From: Ga0077527 sp038316355
GTDB taxonomy: Bacteria > Pseudomonadota > Gammaproteobacteria > Burkholderiales > SG8-41
Assembly: GCA_038316355.1 (NCBI GenBank)
Contig: JBBQAO010000010.1
Span: 1 to 64,000 of the forward strand
Length of the DNA stretch: 64,000 nt
Direction of reading: 5' to 3'
Both the position numbers and the translations under genes were made by a program. Below are positions 7,337-16,594 of this stretch, piece after piece. The first letter of the stretch is position 1. The number at the start of each line of letters is the position of its first letter. The notes below the pieces were generated by a model that was given only the letters and a program-made list of their open reading frames with translations, did no database searches and was not told the DNA's origin.

Positions 7337-8305
7337 TCAGTCGAGTTTGATGTTGGCCTGCTTGCCGACGTTGGCGATGCGCGCGCGCTCGTTTTTCATG
7401 AAGGCGGCAAACTCAGCGGGCTGTTCCGGGTTGGATGTAGCGCCGTTCTTGTTCATCAGCGCTTTTACCTCGGGCAAGTTGAGCGCAACCATTAATTCCT
7501 TGTGCAGGCGCTGGGTGATCGCTGCCGGTGTGCCTTTGGCGACCGAGACGCCCCACCATTGCACAATTTCGTAGCCGGGCACGGTCTCGGCCATCGTCGG
7601 TAACTCCGGAATCAGTGGATCACGTTGCGCACCGGTGGTTGCAAGTACCTTGATGCGTCCCGTGCGGCCGAGAGGCATTGCGACCAGCGGCGAAGTGATC
7701 AGGAACTGAATCTGGCCGCCCATCATGTCGGACATGGCGGGGGCGGCGCCTTTATACGGGATATGCGAGGTTTTGACATTGGCCAGCACGTTGAACATGG
7801 CGCCGGCAAGGTGCGCCGGTGAGCCGTTGCCCGCAGAGCCATAATTGAGGCTGCCGGGTTTGTCCTTCGCCAGTTTCACCAGATCAGAGACGGAATTGAC
7901 GCCAAGCCCGGCGTTGACTGTGGCCACGTTCGCAACCCAGGCGATACGCGACAAATGGGCGAAATCACGCTCGACGTCGTAGGGCAGATTGCTTTTCAGC
8001 GCCGGCAGGGAGGCGAAGATGGTCGAGGTTGCAAGCAGCAGGGTGTAACCATCGGGCGCCGCGTTTTTGACGATCTCCACGCCGATGATGCCGCTTGCGC
8101 CGGAGCGGTTGTCGATGATCACCTGCTGTTTCAACTGCTCCGACAGGCGGGCGCCGACAATACGCGCGAGTATGTCCGGGGATCCGCCGGCGGGACTTGG
8201 CACCAGGAAACGGATCGGCTTTGTCGGATAAGCCTGTGCTGCCGCGATGGTTGCCGCAAGTGCCAGTGTGATGCCGGTGATGATCTGTCGCAGAGCGTGA
8301 TGCAT
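7337..8305 (-). CDS. Tripartite tricarboxylate transporter (Bug) substrate-binding protein
   Basis: A 322-residue periplasmic receptor of the Bug/TctC family, which captures small carboxylates for TctAB-type carriers. It has a signal peptide ending in AAAQA, followed by the family start YPTKPIRFLVPSPAGGSPD. Later motifs include GYTLLLATS, LNYGSAGNGSPAHLAG and HIPYKGAAPAMSDMMGGQI. The ATG at 8305 was chosen because AGGAGGAG lies just upstream and the signal peptide starts there. No membrane components are adjacent, which is usual for the many orphan Bug genes of betaproteobacteria. It lies between two sulfatase genes, so the ligand may be a sulfated compound or its product; that is inference. 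Confidence 0.92.
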   Translation of the reverse strand: MHHALRQIITGITLALAATIAAAQAYPTKPIRFLVPSPAGGSPDILARIVGARLSEQLKQQVIIDNRSGASGIIGVEIVKNAAPDGYTLLLATSTIFASLPALKSNLPYDVERDFAHLSRIAWVANVATVNAGLGVNSVSDLVKLAKDKPGSLNYGSAGNGSPAHLAGAMFNVLANVKTSHIPYKGAAPAMSDMMGGQIQFLITSPLVAMPLGRTGRIKVLATTGAQRDPLIPELPTMAETVPGYEIVQWWGVSVAKGTPAAITQRLHKELMVALNLPEVKALMNKNGATSNPEQPAEFAAFMKNERARIANVGKQANIKLD

Positions 8306-8350
8306 GATCTCCTCCTGGTTGTTTTTGTGGTCTTTAATGTAAAGACAAAA

Positions 8351-8440
8351 CTTTTTACCGCCGATTAACGCCGATGAACGCAGATAAAACCTTTTGGATC
8401 TGAAGTTTTTGATCTTATCGGCGCTCATCGGCGGTTAACG
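8351..8440. repeat. Intergenic inverted repeat, ACCGCCGATGAACGC family (copy 1)
   Basis: An arm containing ACCGCCGATTAACGCCGATG and GAACGCAGATAA is matched by TTATCGGCGCTCATCGGCGG on the far side of an AT-rich spacer of about 35 bases. It lies between the second sulfatase and the Bug gene, just upstream of the Bug ribosome-binding site. Related copies are at 9953-10043, 38818-38912 and 57154-57325. Confidence 0.85.
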
Positions 8441-8462
8441 CTTTCTGATTTTGACCATGTTT

Positions 8463-9920
8463 TTAATAATACGAAGCTTTCGCCCCCGGCGGCGGCGAAT
8501 AACGGAAGGTGCCGCGTTTCAGGATGGCGTCTTCGCCGCCGAATTTTTCAATCATCGCTTTCTGGTCGGCTTTGGCCTGATGGTCGGCGGCTTCCGGATT
8601 GACGACCTTGCGCAGCGCGGCCTCGCATTCGGTGATCACCGAGCGGTAATGCGGGTCGCGACCGAGGTCCTTGCGTTCATTGGGATCATTGGCGAGGTCG
8701 AACAGCATTGGCGGCAGCGTCGCGTAATGGATGTATTTCCACTGGCCGTGGCGGATCATCGATGCGCCGCAGACTGCGCCGGCGGCGTGGTATTCGGACA
8801 GGATGGTGCGCGGCGGCACCAGCCCCTGAGCGATATCGATCAGCGAGTTGCCCGGCAGCTTCGAGTCATCGGGATGCTGTTTTGCACCCAGCGCATGGAT
8901 GAAGGTCGGGAAGCCGTCGGCAAGCGTCACCGGAGTATCGCAGACGGTGTTCTGCGGTATGCCGGGCCCGGCCATGATCATCGGGATGCCCGCGGACTCT
9001 TCGTACATGGTCGATTTGCCCCACATGCCGCGGGTGCCGAGGTTGTCGCCGTGGTCCGAGGAATAAACCACGCGGGTGTTGTTCATCAGCCCGGTTTCCT
9101 CCAGCGTGCGCAGGATCTGGCCGACGTTATCGTCGAGGAAGGAAGTCAGTCCGAAATAAGCGGCAATCGCGCGGCGCACCATCGGTGCATCGAAGGCGTC
9201 GTCGTAACACAGGCATTTGCGCATGGCATCGGTGAAGGGATGCTGCGGGCGCTCGTCCTTTTCATACATCAGGGGCCACGGCACGGCATCCTCTGGATAC
9301 ATGTCATAGAACTGCGGCGGCGCGATCAGCGGAAAGTGCGGAGAGACGAAGCCGACATACAGAGCCCACGGTTTTGCTTTCAATGCCGGCGCCTTGTTCT
9401 TCAGCCATTGGATGGTTTCTTCGGCGATGCTGCGGTCGTACTGGGTGTACTCGGATTCGCCGCGTCCGGCCTCGGGGCCGAGATTGGCTGAGCCAGGGCG
9501 CCGCGGCAGTTCCTCGCGGATCAGTCCCAGCAGGTCGCCGACACCGTTGACGATGTGCAGCGGCAGGATCTCCTCATCAAAGCCGTTCTTTTTGGCATCA
9601 GAATCCAGGTAATGCAGCTTGCCGATGGAAGCCACGTGGTGACCCTGCGCCATCAGGCGGTGGCCCCAGGTGGGGATCTTGCCGTCGTAGGCGATGGCAT
9701 TGTCCCAGTAACGGATGTCGTGCACATAACGCCCGGTGGCAAAGGCAGCACGCGCGGGAACACAGATCGGGCAGTTGGTGTAAGCCGAGGTGAAGCGCGT
9801 GCCGCGCGCGGCCAGTGCATCGAGGTTCGGCGTCTTGATCATCGGATGGCCGGCACAACCGAGCACGCGTTTGTTGTGCTCGTCGGACATGATGAAAATC
9901 AGGTTTGTGGCTTCGCTCAT
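8463..9920 (-). CDS. Type I sulfatase (second copy in cluster)
   Basis: A 485-residue sulfatase with the modification motif CVPARAAFATGRYVHD, which puts the formylglycine cysteine at residue 53 (C-x-P-A-R), the same position as in its neighbour. SDEH at residues 12-15 and SSDHGDN near residue 300 supply metal ligands. It is clearly paralogous to the sulfatase at 5841-7328 (shared GCAGHP/GCYGHP, YWDNA, GKLHY and DVFP-like regions) but differs in loops, so substrates may differ. There is no signal peptide. It lies downstream of an RraA-like gene and upstream of a Bug gene, with a repeat element in each gap. Confidence 0.9.
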   Translation of the reverse strand: MSEATNLIFIMSDEHNKRVLGCAGHPMIKTPNLDALAARGTRFTSAYTNCPICVPARAAFATGRYVHDIRYWDNAIAYDGKIPTWGHRLMAQGHHVASIGKLHYLDSDAKKNGFDEEILPLHIVNGVGDLLGLIREELPRRPGSANLGPEAGRGESEYTQYDRSIAEETIQWLKNKAPALKAKPWALYVGFVSPHFPLIAPPQFYDMYPEDAVPWPLMYEKDERPQHPFTDAMRKCLCYDDAFDAPMVRRAIAAYFGLTSFLDDNVGQILRTLEETGLMNNTRVVYSSDHGDNLGTRGMWGKSTMYEESAGIPMIMAGPGIPQNTVCDTPVTLADGFPTFIHALGAKQHPDDSKLPGNSLIDIAQGLVPPRTILSEYHAAGAVCGASMIRHGQWKYIHYATLPPMLFDLANDPNERKDLGRDPHYRSVITECEAALRKVVNPEAADHQAKADQKAMIEKFGGEDAILKRGTFRYSPPPGAKASYY

Positions 9921-9952
9921 GGCTTGCTGTCCTTGCTTTGGAATAGGTCAAA

Positions 9953-10043
9953 TTTTTTTTACCGCCGATGAACGCCGATTGACGCCGATAAGATCAAAAG
10001 CTTAAGGCCCCGCAGGGTTTATCTGCGTTCATCAGCGGTAAAT
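9953..10043. repeat. Intergenic inverted repeat, ACCGCCGATGAACGC family (copy 2)
   Basis: ACCGCCGATGAACGCCGATT on the left is matched by ATCTGCGTTCATCAGCGGTA on the right, with GACGCCGATAAGATC inside. It fills the gap between the RraA-like gene and the second sulfatase gene. It belongs to the family of 8351-8440. Confidence 0.85.
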
Positions 10044-10048
10044 CGGTT

Positions 10049-10777
10049 TTATTTGTATTTTGTCTTCAAGATATCACCGATGCCGACGCCGGCATCGATG
10101 TCGCCTTTGCGTTTCGTGTCACCGGCATCGATCTTGCGTGCGGCCTCCAGCACCAATGCGGCTTTTTCGTGCGGGATGACCGCAACGCCCGCATCATCGG
10201 CACAGATGATGTCGCCGGGTTTGACCTGGATGCCGCAGATCTGCACCGTGCCATTGACCTCGACGGTCTGCGTGCGCCACTTGCCGGTGATCGGCGTGAA
10301 ACCCTTGCACCACACCGGCCAGTCCATGCCGCGGTACTGCTCGGGGTCGCGCACCGTGGCGTCGACGATGGCACCGATGAAGCCCTGACGTTTGGCGATG
10401 GTCGCCGACTGGCCGCCCATGTTGGAGCAGCCTATCACGCCTTCGATCACCAGTACATCGCCGGGTTCGGCGAGGTTGTGTGCTTCGGTCTCGCCCTGAC
10501 CGCTGGTTTTGTCGGTTGCGGCTTTGTGGATCTGCGCGCTGTGCGCGATGTTGCGCACCGTCAGCGCCGGGCCGACGATGCGTTTGCCGGTGCTGACCGG
10601 CGGAAGCACATAGCCGGGTATCACTGCAACGATGCCGAGTTCATCACAGGCATCGGAAAGAGTGCCGGTCAGATCAACCAGGTTACGAAAGCCTTCAAGG
10701 ATTTCAGGTGCAACGCGTGGTAACTCCAGCATGCGGATGGCTTCGCGCGGCAGTTTGCCTAGTGTTGTTTTGGGCAT
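10049..10777 (-). CDS. RraA-family protein (possible 4-hydroxy-4-methyl-2-oxoglutarate aldolase-like lyase)
   Basis: A 242-residue member of the RraA/HMG-aldolase fold. The signature region GGQSATIAKRQGFIGAIVDA followed by TVRD holds the Gly-rich loop and the Arg/Asp pair that bind substrate carboxylate and metal in the class II pyruvate aldolases. Relatives without the full acidic set are often mis-annotated as menaquinone methyltransferases or RraA. It is the first gene of a leftward run with two sulfatases and a Bug receptor, which favours a catabolic lyase over RNase E inhibition. The exact reaction is not known. Confidence 0.8.
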   Translation of the reverse strand: MPKTTLGKLPREAIRMLELPRVAPEILEGFRNLVDLTGTLSDACDELGIVAVIPGYVLPPVSTGKRIVGPALTVRNIAHSAQIHKAATDKTSGQGETEAHNLAEPGDVLVIEGVIGCSNMGGQSATIAKRQGFIGAIVDATVRDPEQYRGMDWPVWCKGFTPITGKWRTQTVEVNGTVQICGIQVKPGDIICADDAGVAVIPHEKAALVLEAARKIDAGDTKRKGDIDAGVGIGDILKTKYK

Positions 10778-10806
10778 TGCTCTCCTCCGATTGAGCGGAG
10801 AATATT

Positions 10807-10834
10807 ACTACGCGCCGCAGCGGTGGCGCGTAGT
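10807..10834. other. Perfect inverted repeat downstream of nrdJ
   Basis: ACTACGCGCC and GGCGCGTAGT pair over 10 bases around an 8-base loop, and a second small hairpin, CCCAAG-cat-CTTGGG, lies at 10837-10851 next to the nrdJ stop. Neither is followed by a T-run on the leftward strand. They may shape the 3' end of the nrdJ transcript. Confidence 0.45.
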
Positions 10835-10856
10835 TACCCAAGCATCTTGGGAAAAA

Positions 10857-13742
10857 TCAGCCACAGGTCCCGGTGAATCCGCAGGCTGTGCAGTAATCGC
10901 AGCCGTCCTTGCGGATCAGCGTCGAGTTGCCGCACTCCGGACAGCGGCTGCCTTTCATCACGCGCGGTTCGGTGCTGCGCTCCGGCGCTTCGAGGATGCC
11001 CATCTGCGTCAGCGGCGCGCCATTTTCGTCGAGTATGCCCAGCATCGAATAGCGGTGCAGGATAAGCCGCGCGACATAAGCGACGGTCGAGGGGAAGGTG
11101 GCCTGCTTGCGTTCCCCGGGCACGAAAGCCATGAAGTCGCCGAGGGGCTCCGGGAACTCCAGCAGCTTCTTCAGTTTCATGCCGATCCACGCCGGGTCCA
11201 TCACGCGCATATCGAGCGACAGGATCTTGCACAGGCCGTCGAGGGCGCGCGGGTATTCCCCGGAGAGCCACATCGAGTAGGGGCGCGTGATGCCGGCATT
11301 GGTGCCATCACCCGGCAGCGTGATTTCCTTGATGCCCAATACAAAATCATCACCGGTGCGCGGATTGAGTACGTCCACCGTCCACGACATCGTGCCGTCG
11401 GTGCCGGTCTTCGGTTCCTTGGGGGCGAACATTGCGTCGAGCACGGGAGTGGCAGATTGTCCGAACAGCGGGGCGCCGGGCGAGGTCAGTGCGCCCAGCT
11501 GGTCGGCGCGCCAGCGCACGACCTGCGCGAATGCGGCGACCACGGACGGCATGCGTTTGGTCTCACCGTGCGGCGGGAAGGGCATGTCGAAGGGTTCATC
11601 GCCGCCAGCCTTGGCCAAGGTGTCGAGTTTGAGTTTCAGCCAGCCCGCATCATCGGCGCGCATGTCCATCGACAGCGTCTTGGCGACTGCGCCCAGACCG
11701 CGCGGTTGTTCGCTGCCGTTGACCCAGACTTCGAAGGCGTGGTTGTGGTTGTTCTCGATGTGACCGATGAACACCGCGAAAGCGCCATGCGGATGTTCGA
11801 TCATGTAGGTCCAGGCCGGATTGCCGGCGGTCATCGACGGACGGCCCGGCCAGCGCAGGCTGGCGAGCACGGGCGCGGGGAGGTTCTGGATGCGGATGCG
11901 GCGGTTGACGTCGTCAGTGCGGAAATCCTGCGGCGCCTTGTCGGCGCCGGCCGAAGGTGTCACTGACAGGACGGAACCGAGCACGCTGTTCGGTCGGTAG
12001 GTCGCAAGCCCTTTGAGTCCGGATTTCCAGGCACGGAAATACAGATCCTGGAAGTCGCCGTACGGATAGTCCTCCGGCACGTTGACGGTTTTGGAGATGC
12101 TGGTGTCTACGTACGGCGCGACCGCAGCGACCATTTCCTCGTGCGAACGCGCCGAAATTTCCAGTGCGGTGACGAACCACGGCGGCAGTTTTTCGGTGTT
12201 GCCGCCCATGGCCTTGTAACGCCGCCAGGCATGGTCCTCGACCGCGAATTCGCGCATGGTGTTGTCGGGCATGCGTTTTTTGCGCGTATAGGTCCAGGAG
12301 AACGGCGGCTCGATGCCGTTGGAGGCGTTGTCGGCAAAGGACAGGCTGATGGTGCCGGTGGGCGCGATCGACAGCAGGTGGCTGTTGCGGATGCCCTGTT
12401 TGCGGATCAGTTGCTTGAGGTCTTCCGGCAGCCGCGTGGCGAAGCTGGTGCCGCTGAGATAGAGGTCGGCGTTGAACAGCGGGAAGGCGCCTTTTTCGCG
12501 GGCGAGGTCACTGGATGCGCGGTAGGCAGCATCGCGCATGACTTCCGAAATCTTCGCTGCCATCTGCCGCGCTTCCGGCGTGTCGTAGCGCAGGCGGAGC
12601 ATGATCAGCGCATCACCCAGCCCGGTGAAACCGAGGCCGGTGCGGCGTTTGTTCATGGCCTCTTCATGCTGCTGTTTCAGTGGCCAGGCAGTGACGTCGA
12701 GCACATTGTCGAGCATGCGGGTGGCGACGGCGACGACGCGACCGAAATGTTCAAAGTCGAAGCCCGCGTTTTCGGCAAACGCCTGTTTGACGAATTTGGT
12801 CAGGTCGATCGATCCCAGGCAGCAGCAGCCGTAGGGAGGCAATGGCTGCTCAGCACAAGGATTCGTAGCCTCGATGGTCTCGCAGTAATTGAGGTTGTTG
12901 TCGCGGTTCATGCGGTCGATGAACAGGATGCCCGGCTCGGCGTGGTCGTAGGTCGAGCGCATGATCTGTTGCCACAGGTCCTGTGCCGGGACCTTGCGGT
13001 AGACCCACAGGCCGTCCTCGCGCTGGTATGAACCCTGGGCCATCTGTTTGGCATTGGGTTTGGCGCGATGGACGAGTTCGACAGCGCCGTTTTTCTCGAC
13101 CGCTTCCATGAAGCTGTCGGTGACGCCGACGGAGATGTTGAAGTTGGTCAGGTCGCCCTTGTCCTTGGCATGGATGAAATCCTCGATGTCCGGGTGGTCG
13201 CAGCGCAGCACGCCCATCTGCGCGCCGCGGCGCGAGCCGGCAGATTCCACGGTTTCGCAGGAGCGGTCGAACACGCGCATGTACGACACCGGGCCGCTGG
13301 CGTTGGACTGCGTGCCCTTGACCTCGGCGCCCTTGGGCCGGATCGACGAGAAGTCATAACCGACACCGCCACCGCGGCGCATGGTTTCTGCGGCCTCCTG
13401 CAGCGCGATGTAGATGCCGGGGCGGCCGTCGACGGTTTCGGAGATCGAATCGCCCACCGGCTGCACGAAACAGTTGATCAGGGTCGCCGCCAGTTGCACG
13501 CCGGCAGCGGAGTTGATGCGGCCTGCCGGAATGAAGCCGTCTTCCTGCGCCTGCAGAAAACGTTTTTCCCACATTGCGCGCTGCTCTTCAGGTTCGGCCT
13601 GTGCCAGTGCGCGCGCCACGCGGCGGCGCACTTCGGTGATGCTGGTTTCCTTGCCTTTGGCGTATTTCTCGATCAGCGTGTCGCGGCTGATTTCCTGTTC
13701 CTTGAGTGCATTCAGTGCGGCGCCGGTGACTGCTTCGTTCAT
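10857..13742 (-). CDS. nrdJ: Adenosylcobalamin-dependent (class II) ribonucleotide reductase
   Basis: A 961-residue enzyme that reduces ribonucleotides to deoxyribonucleotides using a B12-generated thiyl radical, so it needs neither oxygen nor a partner subunit. Visible features: TLINCFVQPV with the first active-site cysteine, the glycine-rich RRGGGVGYDFS, NPCAEQPLPPYGCCCLGSID with the N-x-C-x-E catalytic set, and APTGTISLSF. The C-terminal third has two copies of a similar segment (LSMDMRADDAGWLKLKL and LSLDMRVMDPAWIGMKL, near residues 660-710 and 812-862). It ends in a Cys-rich tail (CPECGN...CDYCTACGFTGTCG) that should carry the re-reducing cysteines and a zinc ribbon. There is no intein. 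GGAAAGG precedes the ATG. No cobalamin riboswitch or NrdR box was recognised upstream. Confidence 0.94.
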   Translation of the reverse strand: MNEAVTGAALNALKEQEISRDTLIEKYAKGKETSITEVRRRVARALAQAEPEEQRAMWEKRFLQAQEDGFIPAGRINSAAGVQLAATLINCFVQPVGDSISETVDGRPGIYIALQEAAETMRRGGGVGYDFSSIRPKGAEVKGTQSNASGPVSYMRVFDRSCETVESAGSRRGAQMGVLRCDHPDIEDFIHAKDKGDLTNFNISVGVTDSFMEAVEKNGAVELVHRAKPNAKQMAQGSYQREDGLWVYRKVPAQDLWQQIMRSTYDHAEPGILFIDRMNRDNNLNYCETIEATNPCAEQPLPPYGCCCLGSIDLTKFVKQAFAENAGFDFEHFGRVVAVATRMLDNVLDVTAWPLKQQHEEAMNKRRTGLGFTGLGDALIMLRLRYDTPEARQMAAKISEVMRDAAYRASSDLAREKGAFPLFNADLYLSGTSFATRLPEDLKQLIRKQGIRNSHLLSIAPTGTISLSFADNASNGIEPPFSWTYTRKKRMPDNTMREFAVEDHAWRRYKAMGGNTEKLPPWFVTALEISARSHEEMVAAVAPYVDTSISKTVNVPEDYPYGDFQDLYFRAWKSGLKGLATYRPNSVLGSVLSVTPSAGADKAPQDFRTDDVNRRIRIQNLPAPVLASLRWPGRPSMTAGNPAWTYMIEHPHGAFAVFIGHIENNHNHAFEVWVNGSEQPRGLGAVAKTLSMDMRADDAGWLKLKLDTLAKAGGDEPFDMPFPPHGETKRMPSVVAAFAQVVRWRADQLGALTSPGAPLFGQSATPVLDAMFAPKEPKTGTDGTMSWTVDVLNPRTGDDFVLGIKEITLPGDGTNAGITRPYSMWLSGEYPRALDGLCKILSLDMRVMDPAWIGMKLKKLLEFPEPLGDFMAFVPGERKQATFPSTVAYVARLILHRYSMLGILDENGAPLTQMGILEAPERSTEPRVMKGSRCPECGNSTLIRKDGCDYCTACGFTGTCG

Positions 13743-13937
13743 TGCTGGCCTTTCCTTGTTCCGTGTTGCGAAGTTCGGACGAAGTATGCGCCCGGCGGCA
13801 GGTCGGGGAAAGACTTGCCAAGCGTCCGGATTTGATATCGATCTGGACGCATCGTGGTCCTGATCGTGGACCCGGCTTGCAAGGGCCGCGCCGCGCCGGT
13901 ATGTTGTTGCGATTCCAGTCTAGCGGGAGAAATCCGG

Positions 13938-14735
13938 ATGTACAAGGACTATCAGGCCATCCAGTGGGAAATTGCCGACCATACCGGGGTTTTGCGGCTG
14001 AACCGACCGGAACGGCTCAATGCCATTGACAACGCGATGCGCGGCGATATCGAGCATGTGCTGCGCGCGGCCGAGGCCGACCAGGACGTATGGACGATCG
14101 TCGTCACCGGTAACGGCCGCGGCTTCTGCTCCGGCGCCGACCTCAAGGCGCGGGCGGAGGCCGAGAAGGCGGGTGCCGGCGGCACCGCGCCCCAGCCGCT
14201 GTTCGACATGAAGTACTACTACGCGATCGGCTTCAGCCAGATCAACAAGCCGGTGATCGCCGCGGTCAACGGCGTCACCCGCGGCGCCGGCTGCAACATG
14301 GCCTTTGCGGCGGACTTACGCATCCTCAGCGAAAACGCCAATTTCGGCGTCAATTTCGTCGAGCGCGGCCTGATGGGCGAGACCTCGACCTGGTTCCTGC
14401 CACGGCTGGTCGGCCATGCCCGGGCCGCGGAAATCTGCCTGCTCGGCGAACCCATCGACGCGCAACAAGCGCTGGCCTGGGGCCTGGCGACGAAAGTGGT
14501 GCCCCATGACCGACTGCTCGACGAAGCGCTGGCGCTGGCGAAAAAGCTCAACGGCAAGGCGCCGCTCGCGGTGCAGATGACCAAGGTGGCGCTGCGCCGC
14601 GCCTGGCAGCAGGACGTCGAGCAGCAGCTCGAACTGCAGAACACGATGAACAACAAGCTGCGCGGCACGGCCGACACGCAGGAGGCGCTGCGCGCCTTCA
14701 TCGAGAAGCGGCCACCGGTGTTCCGCGGCGCCTGA
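13938..14735 (+). CDS. Enoyl-CoA hydratase/isomerase family protein
   Basis: A 265-residue crotonase-fold enzyme. The oxyanion-hole segments are visible: GRGFCSGADLKARA near residues 63-76 and KPVIAAVNGVTRGAGCNMAF near 105-125. It also has FVERGLMGETSTWFLPRLVG, which supplies the region of the second catalytic glutamate in hydratases, and a C-terminal helix ending EALRAFIEKRPPVFRG. The ATG at 13938 follows CGGGAGAAATCCGG and matches family starts; 28 residues of open frame upstream do not. It faces away from nrdJ and is not closely linked to other acyl-CoA genes, so the substrate (fatty or aromatic acyl-CoA) is open. Confidence 0.9.
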   Translation: MYKDYQAIQWEIADHTGVLRLNRPERLNAIDNAMRGDIEHVLRAAEADQDVWTIVVTGNGRGFCSGADLKARAEAEKAGAGGTAPQPLFDMKYYYAIGFSQINKPVIAAVNGVTRGAGCNMAFAADLRILSENANFGVNFVERGLMGETSTWFLPRLVGHARAAEICLLGEPIDAQQALAWGLATKVVPHDRLLDEALALAKKLNGKAPLAVQMTKVALRRAWQQDVEQQLELQNTMNNKLRGTADTQEALRAFIEKRPPVFRGA

Positions 14736-14821
14736 GCGGCAGCGGCGCCTTGCTTCCCCGCCTTGCCTCCCGATTGCCCTTGGGCTATCGTGCGAGCCTG
14801 ATTTTCCCACGGTAAATCCCC

Positions 14822-16594
14822 ATGGCACAGAGCAAGGCAGCAGACGGCAAAGGTAAAGGAAAGGCCGGCGCGCGCAAAACCGGCATGCGCAAGGGCCTCA
14901 CCGCCTACGGCGACGAGGGATTCTCGCTGTTCCTGCGCAAAGCCTTCATCAAGGCGATGGGTTATACCGATGACGCGCTGGACCAGCCCATCGTCGGCAT
15001 TACCAATACCTTCAGCGGCTTCAATGCCTGCCACCGCAATGTGCCGGAGCTGATCGACGCGGTGAAACGCGGCGTGATGCTCGCCGGCGGCCTGCCGGTG
15101 GAATTCCCGGTGATCACGCTGCACGAATCGTTTGCCTATCCGACCAGCATGTATCTGCGCAACCTGATGTCGGTGGATACCGAGGAGATGATGCGCGGGC
15201 AGCCGGTCGATTCCGTGGTGCTGATCGGCGGTTGCGACAAGACGGTACCGGCTTTGCTGATGGGCGCGGCCAGCGCCAACGTGCCGTCGATCATGCTGGT
15301 CACCGGGCCAATGATCACCGGCGACCACAAGGGTGAGCGGCTGGGCGCCTGCACCGACTGCCGCCGCTTCTGGGGAAAGTTCCGCGCCACCGAGATTTCA
15401 GAGCAGGAGATCGGCGAGATCAACAACAAGCTGGCACCTTCCGCCGGCACCTGCATGGTGATGGGTACCGCGAGCACGATGGCGCTGTGCACCGAGGCGA
15501 TGGGCATGATGCTGCCCGGCGGATCGTGTGTGCCCGCAGTGATGGCAGATCGTCTGCGTCAGGCTGAAGCCAGCGGTGCGCGTGCGGTGGCGATGGCGAA
15601 GGAAAAGCTGACACCCGACAAGATCATGACGGTTGCAGCCTTCGAGAATGCGCTGCGCGTGCTGTTCGCCGTTGGCGGTTCGACCAATGCCATCGTGCAT
15701 CTGACGGCGATGGCGGGGCGGCTCGGCATCAAACTCGACCTTGATGCCTTCGACAAAATGGGCCGCGAAACCCCGGTGCTGGTTGATCTCAAACCGACCG
15801 GTCAGGGTTATATGGAAGACCTCTACAAAGCCGGCGGTCTCGCGCCGATCCTGCGCGAGCTGAAGCACCAGTTGAACCTGAAGGCGCTGACGGTGACCGG
15901 CAAGACGCTGGGCGAAGACCTGGCCGATGCCTTGCCGGCCTGGGATCAGAAAGTGGTGCGGCGTTTCAAGGACCCGGTGTTTGCCGGCGGCAGCATTGCC
16001 GTGCTGCGCGGCAATCTGGCACCGGGTGGCGCGATCATCAAGCAGGCGGCGATGGATCCGAAACTCACGCGCCATGAAGGTCGAGCGGTGGTGTTCGAGT
16101 CGCTGGAAGACATGGCGAACCGTGTTGATGATCCCAAGCTTGATGTGAACGCGAATGACATTTTGGTATTGAAAAATGCCGGGCCGAAAGGCGCGCCGGG
16201 CATGCCGGAGGCGGGTTATCTGCCGATTCCGAAAAAACTTGCGGCCAAAGGCGTCAAGGACATGGTGCGGATTTCCGATGCGCGCATGAGCGGCACCGCG
16301 TTTGGCGCCATCGTGTTGCATGTGACGCCGGAATCGGCGATGGGCGGCACACTCGGACTGGTGCAGAACGGCGATCGCATCCGGCTCGATGTGCCGGCGC
16401 GCAAACTCGAACTGCTGGTCAGCGATGCCGAGCTGGCGGCACGGCGCAAACGCTGGAAGGCACCGCCGGCGCGTAAGGATGACAACCGCGGTTACCGCAA
16501 ATTGTTCATGGACCAGATCACGCAGGCCGATGAGGGCTGCGACTTTACGTTTTTGAAACCCGAAATCACTACACAGGTCCCCCGCAAGCGATGA
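14822..16594 (+). CDS. IlvD/Edd-family dehydratase (dihydroxy-acid or sugar-acid dehydratase)
   Basis: A 590-residue Fe-S dehydratase. Cluster cysteines are visible in NACHRN, GGCDKTVPALLMGA and APSAGTCMVMGTASTM, and CTDCRRFWGKF is the region seen in sugar-acid dehydratases. The DARMSGTAFGAIVLHVTPE segment and the Lys-rich N-terminus fit the L-arabinonate/D-xylonate dehydratase branch at least as well as true IlvD. IlvD normally has a shorter N-terminus and lies with branched-chain genes. The next gene, a SET-domain protein, overlaps its stop by ATGA. The substrate is inferred only to the level of a 2,3-dihydroxy acid. Confidence 0.85.
   Translation: MAQSKAADGKGKGKAGARKTGMRKGLTAYGDEGFSLFLRKAFIKAMGYTDDALDQPIVGITNTFSGFNACHRNVPELIDAVKRGVMLAGGLPVEFPVITLHESFAYPTSMYLRNLMSVDTEEMMRGQPVDSVVLIGGCDKTVPALLMGAASANVPSIMLVTGPMITGDHKGERLGACTDCRRFWGKFRATEISEQEIGEINNKLAPSAGTCMVMGTASTMALCTEAMGMMLPGGSCVPAVMADRLRQAEASGARAVAMAKEKLTPDKIMTVAAFENALRVLFAVGGSTNAIVHLTAMAGRLGIKLDLDAFDKMGRETPVLVDLKPTGQGYMEDLYKAGGLAPILRELKHQLNLKALTVTGKTLGEDLADALPAWDQKVVRRFKDPVFAGGSIAVLRGNLAPGGAIIKQAAMDPKLTRHEGRAVVFESLEDMANRVDDPKLDVNANDILVLKNAGPKGAPGMPEAGYLPIPKKLAAKGVKDMVRISDARMSGTAFGAIVLHVTPESAMGGTLGLVQNGDRIRLDVPARKLELLVSDAELAARRKRWKAPPARKDDNRGYRKLFMDQITQADEGCDFTFLKPEITTQVPRKR

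Noticed and set aside
13743..13937. Cobalamin riboswitch or NrdR box upstream of nrdJ
   Set aside because: I found neither the B12-box core nor an ACAC-AT-rich NrdR palindrome in this gap; a covariance-model search could overturn this.
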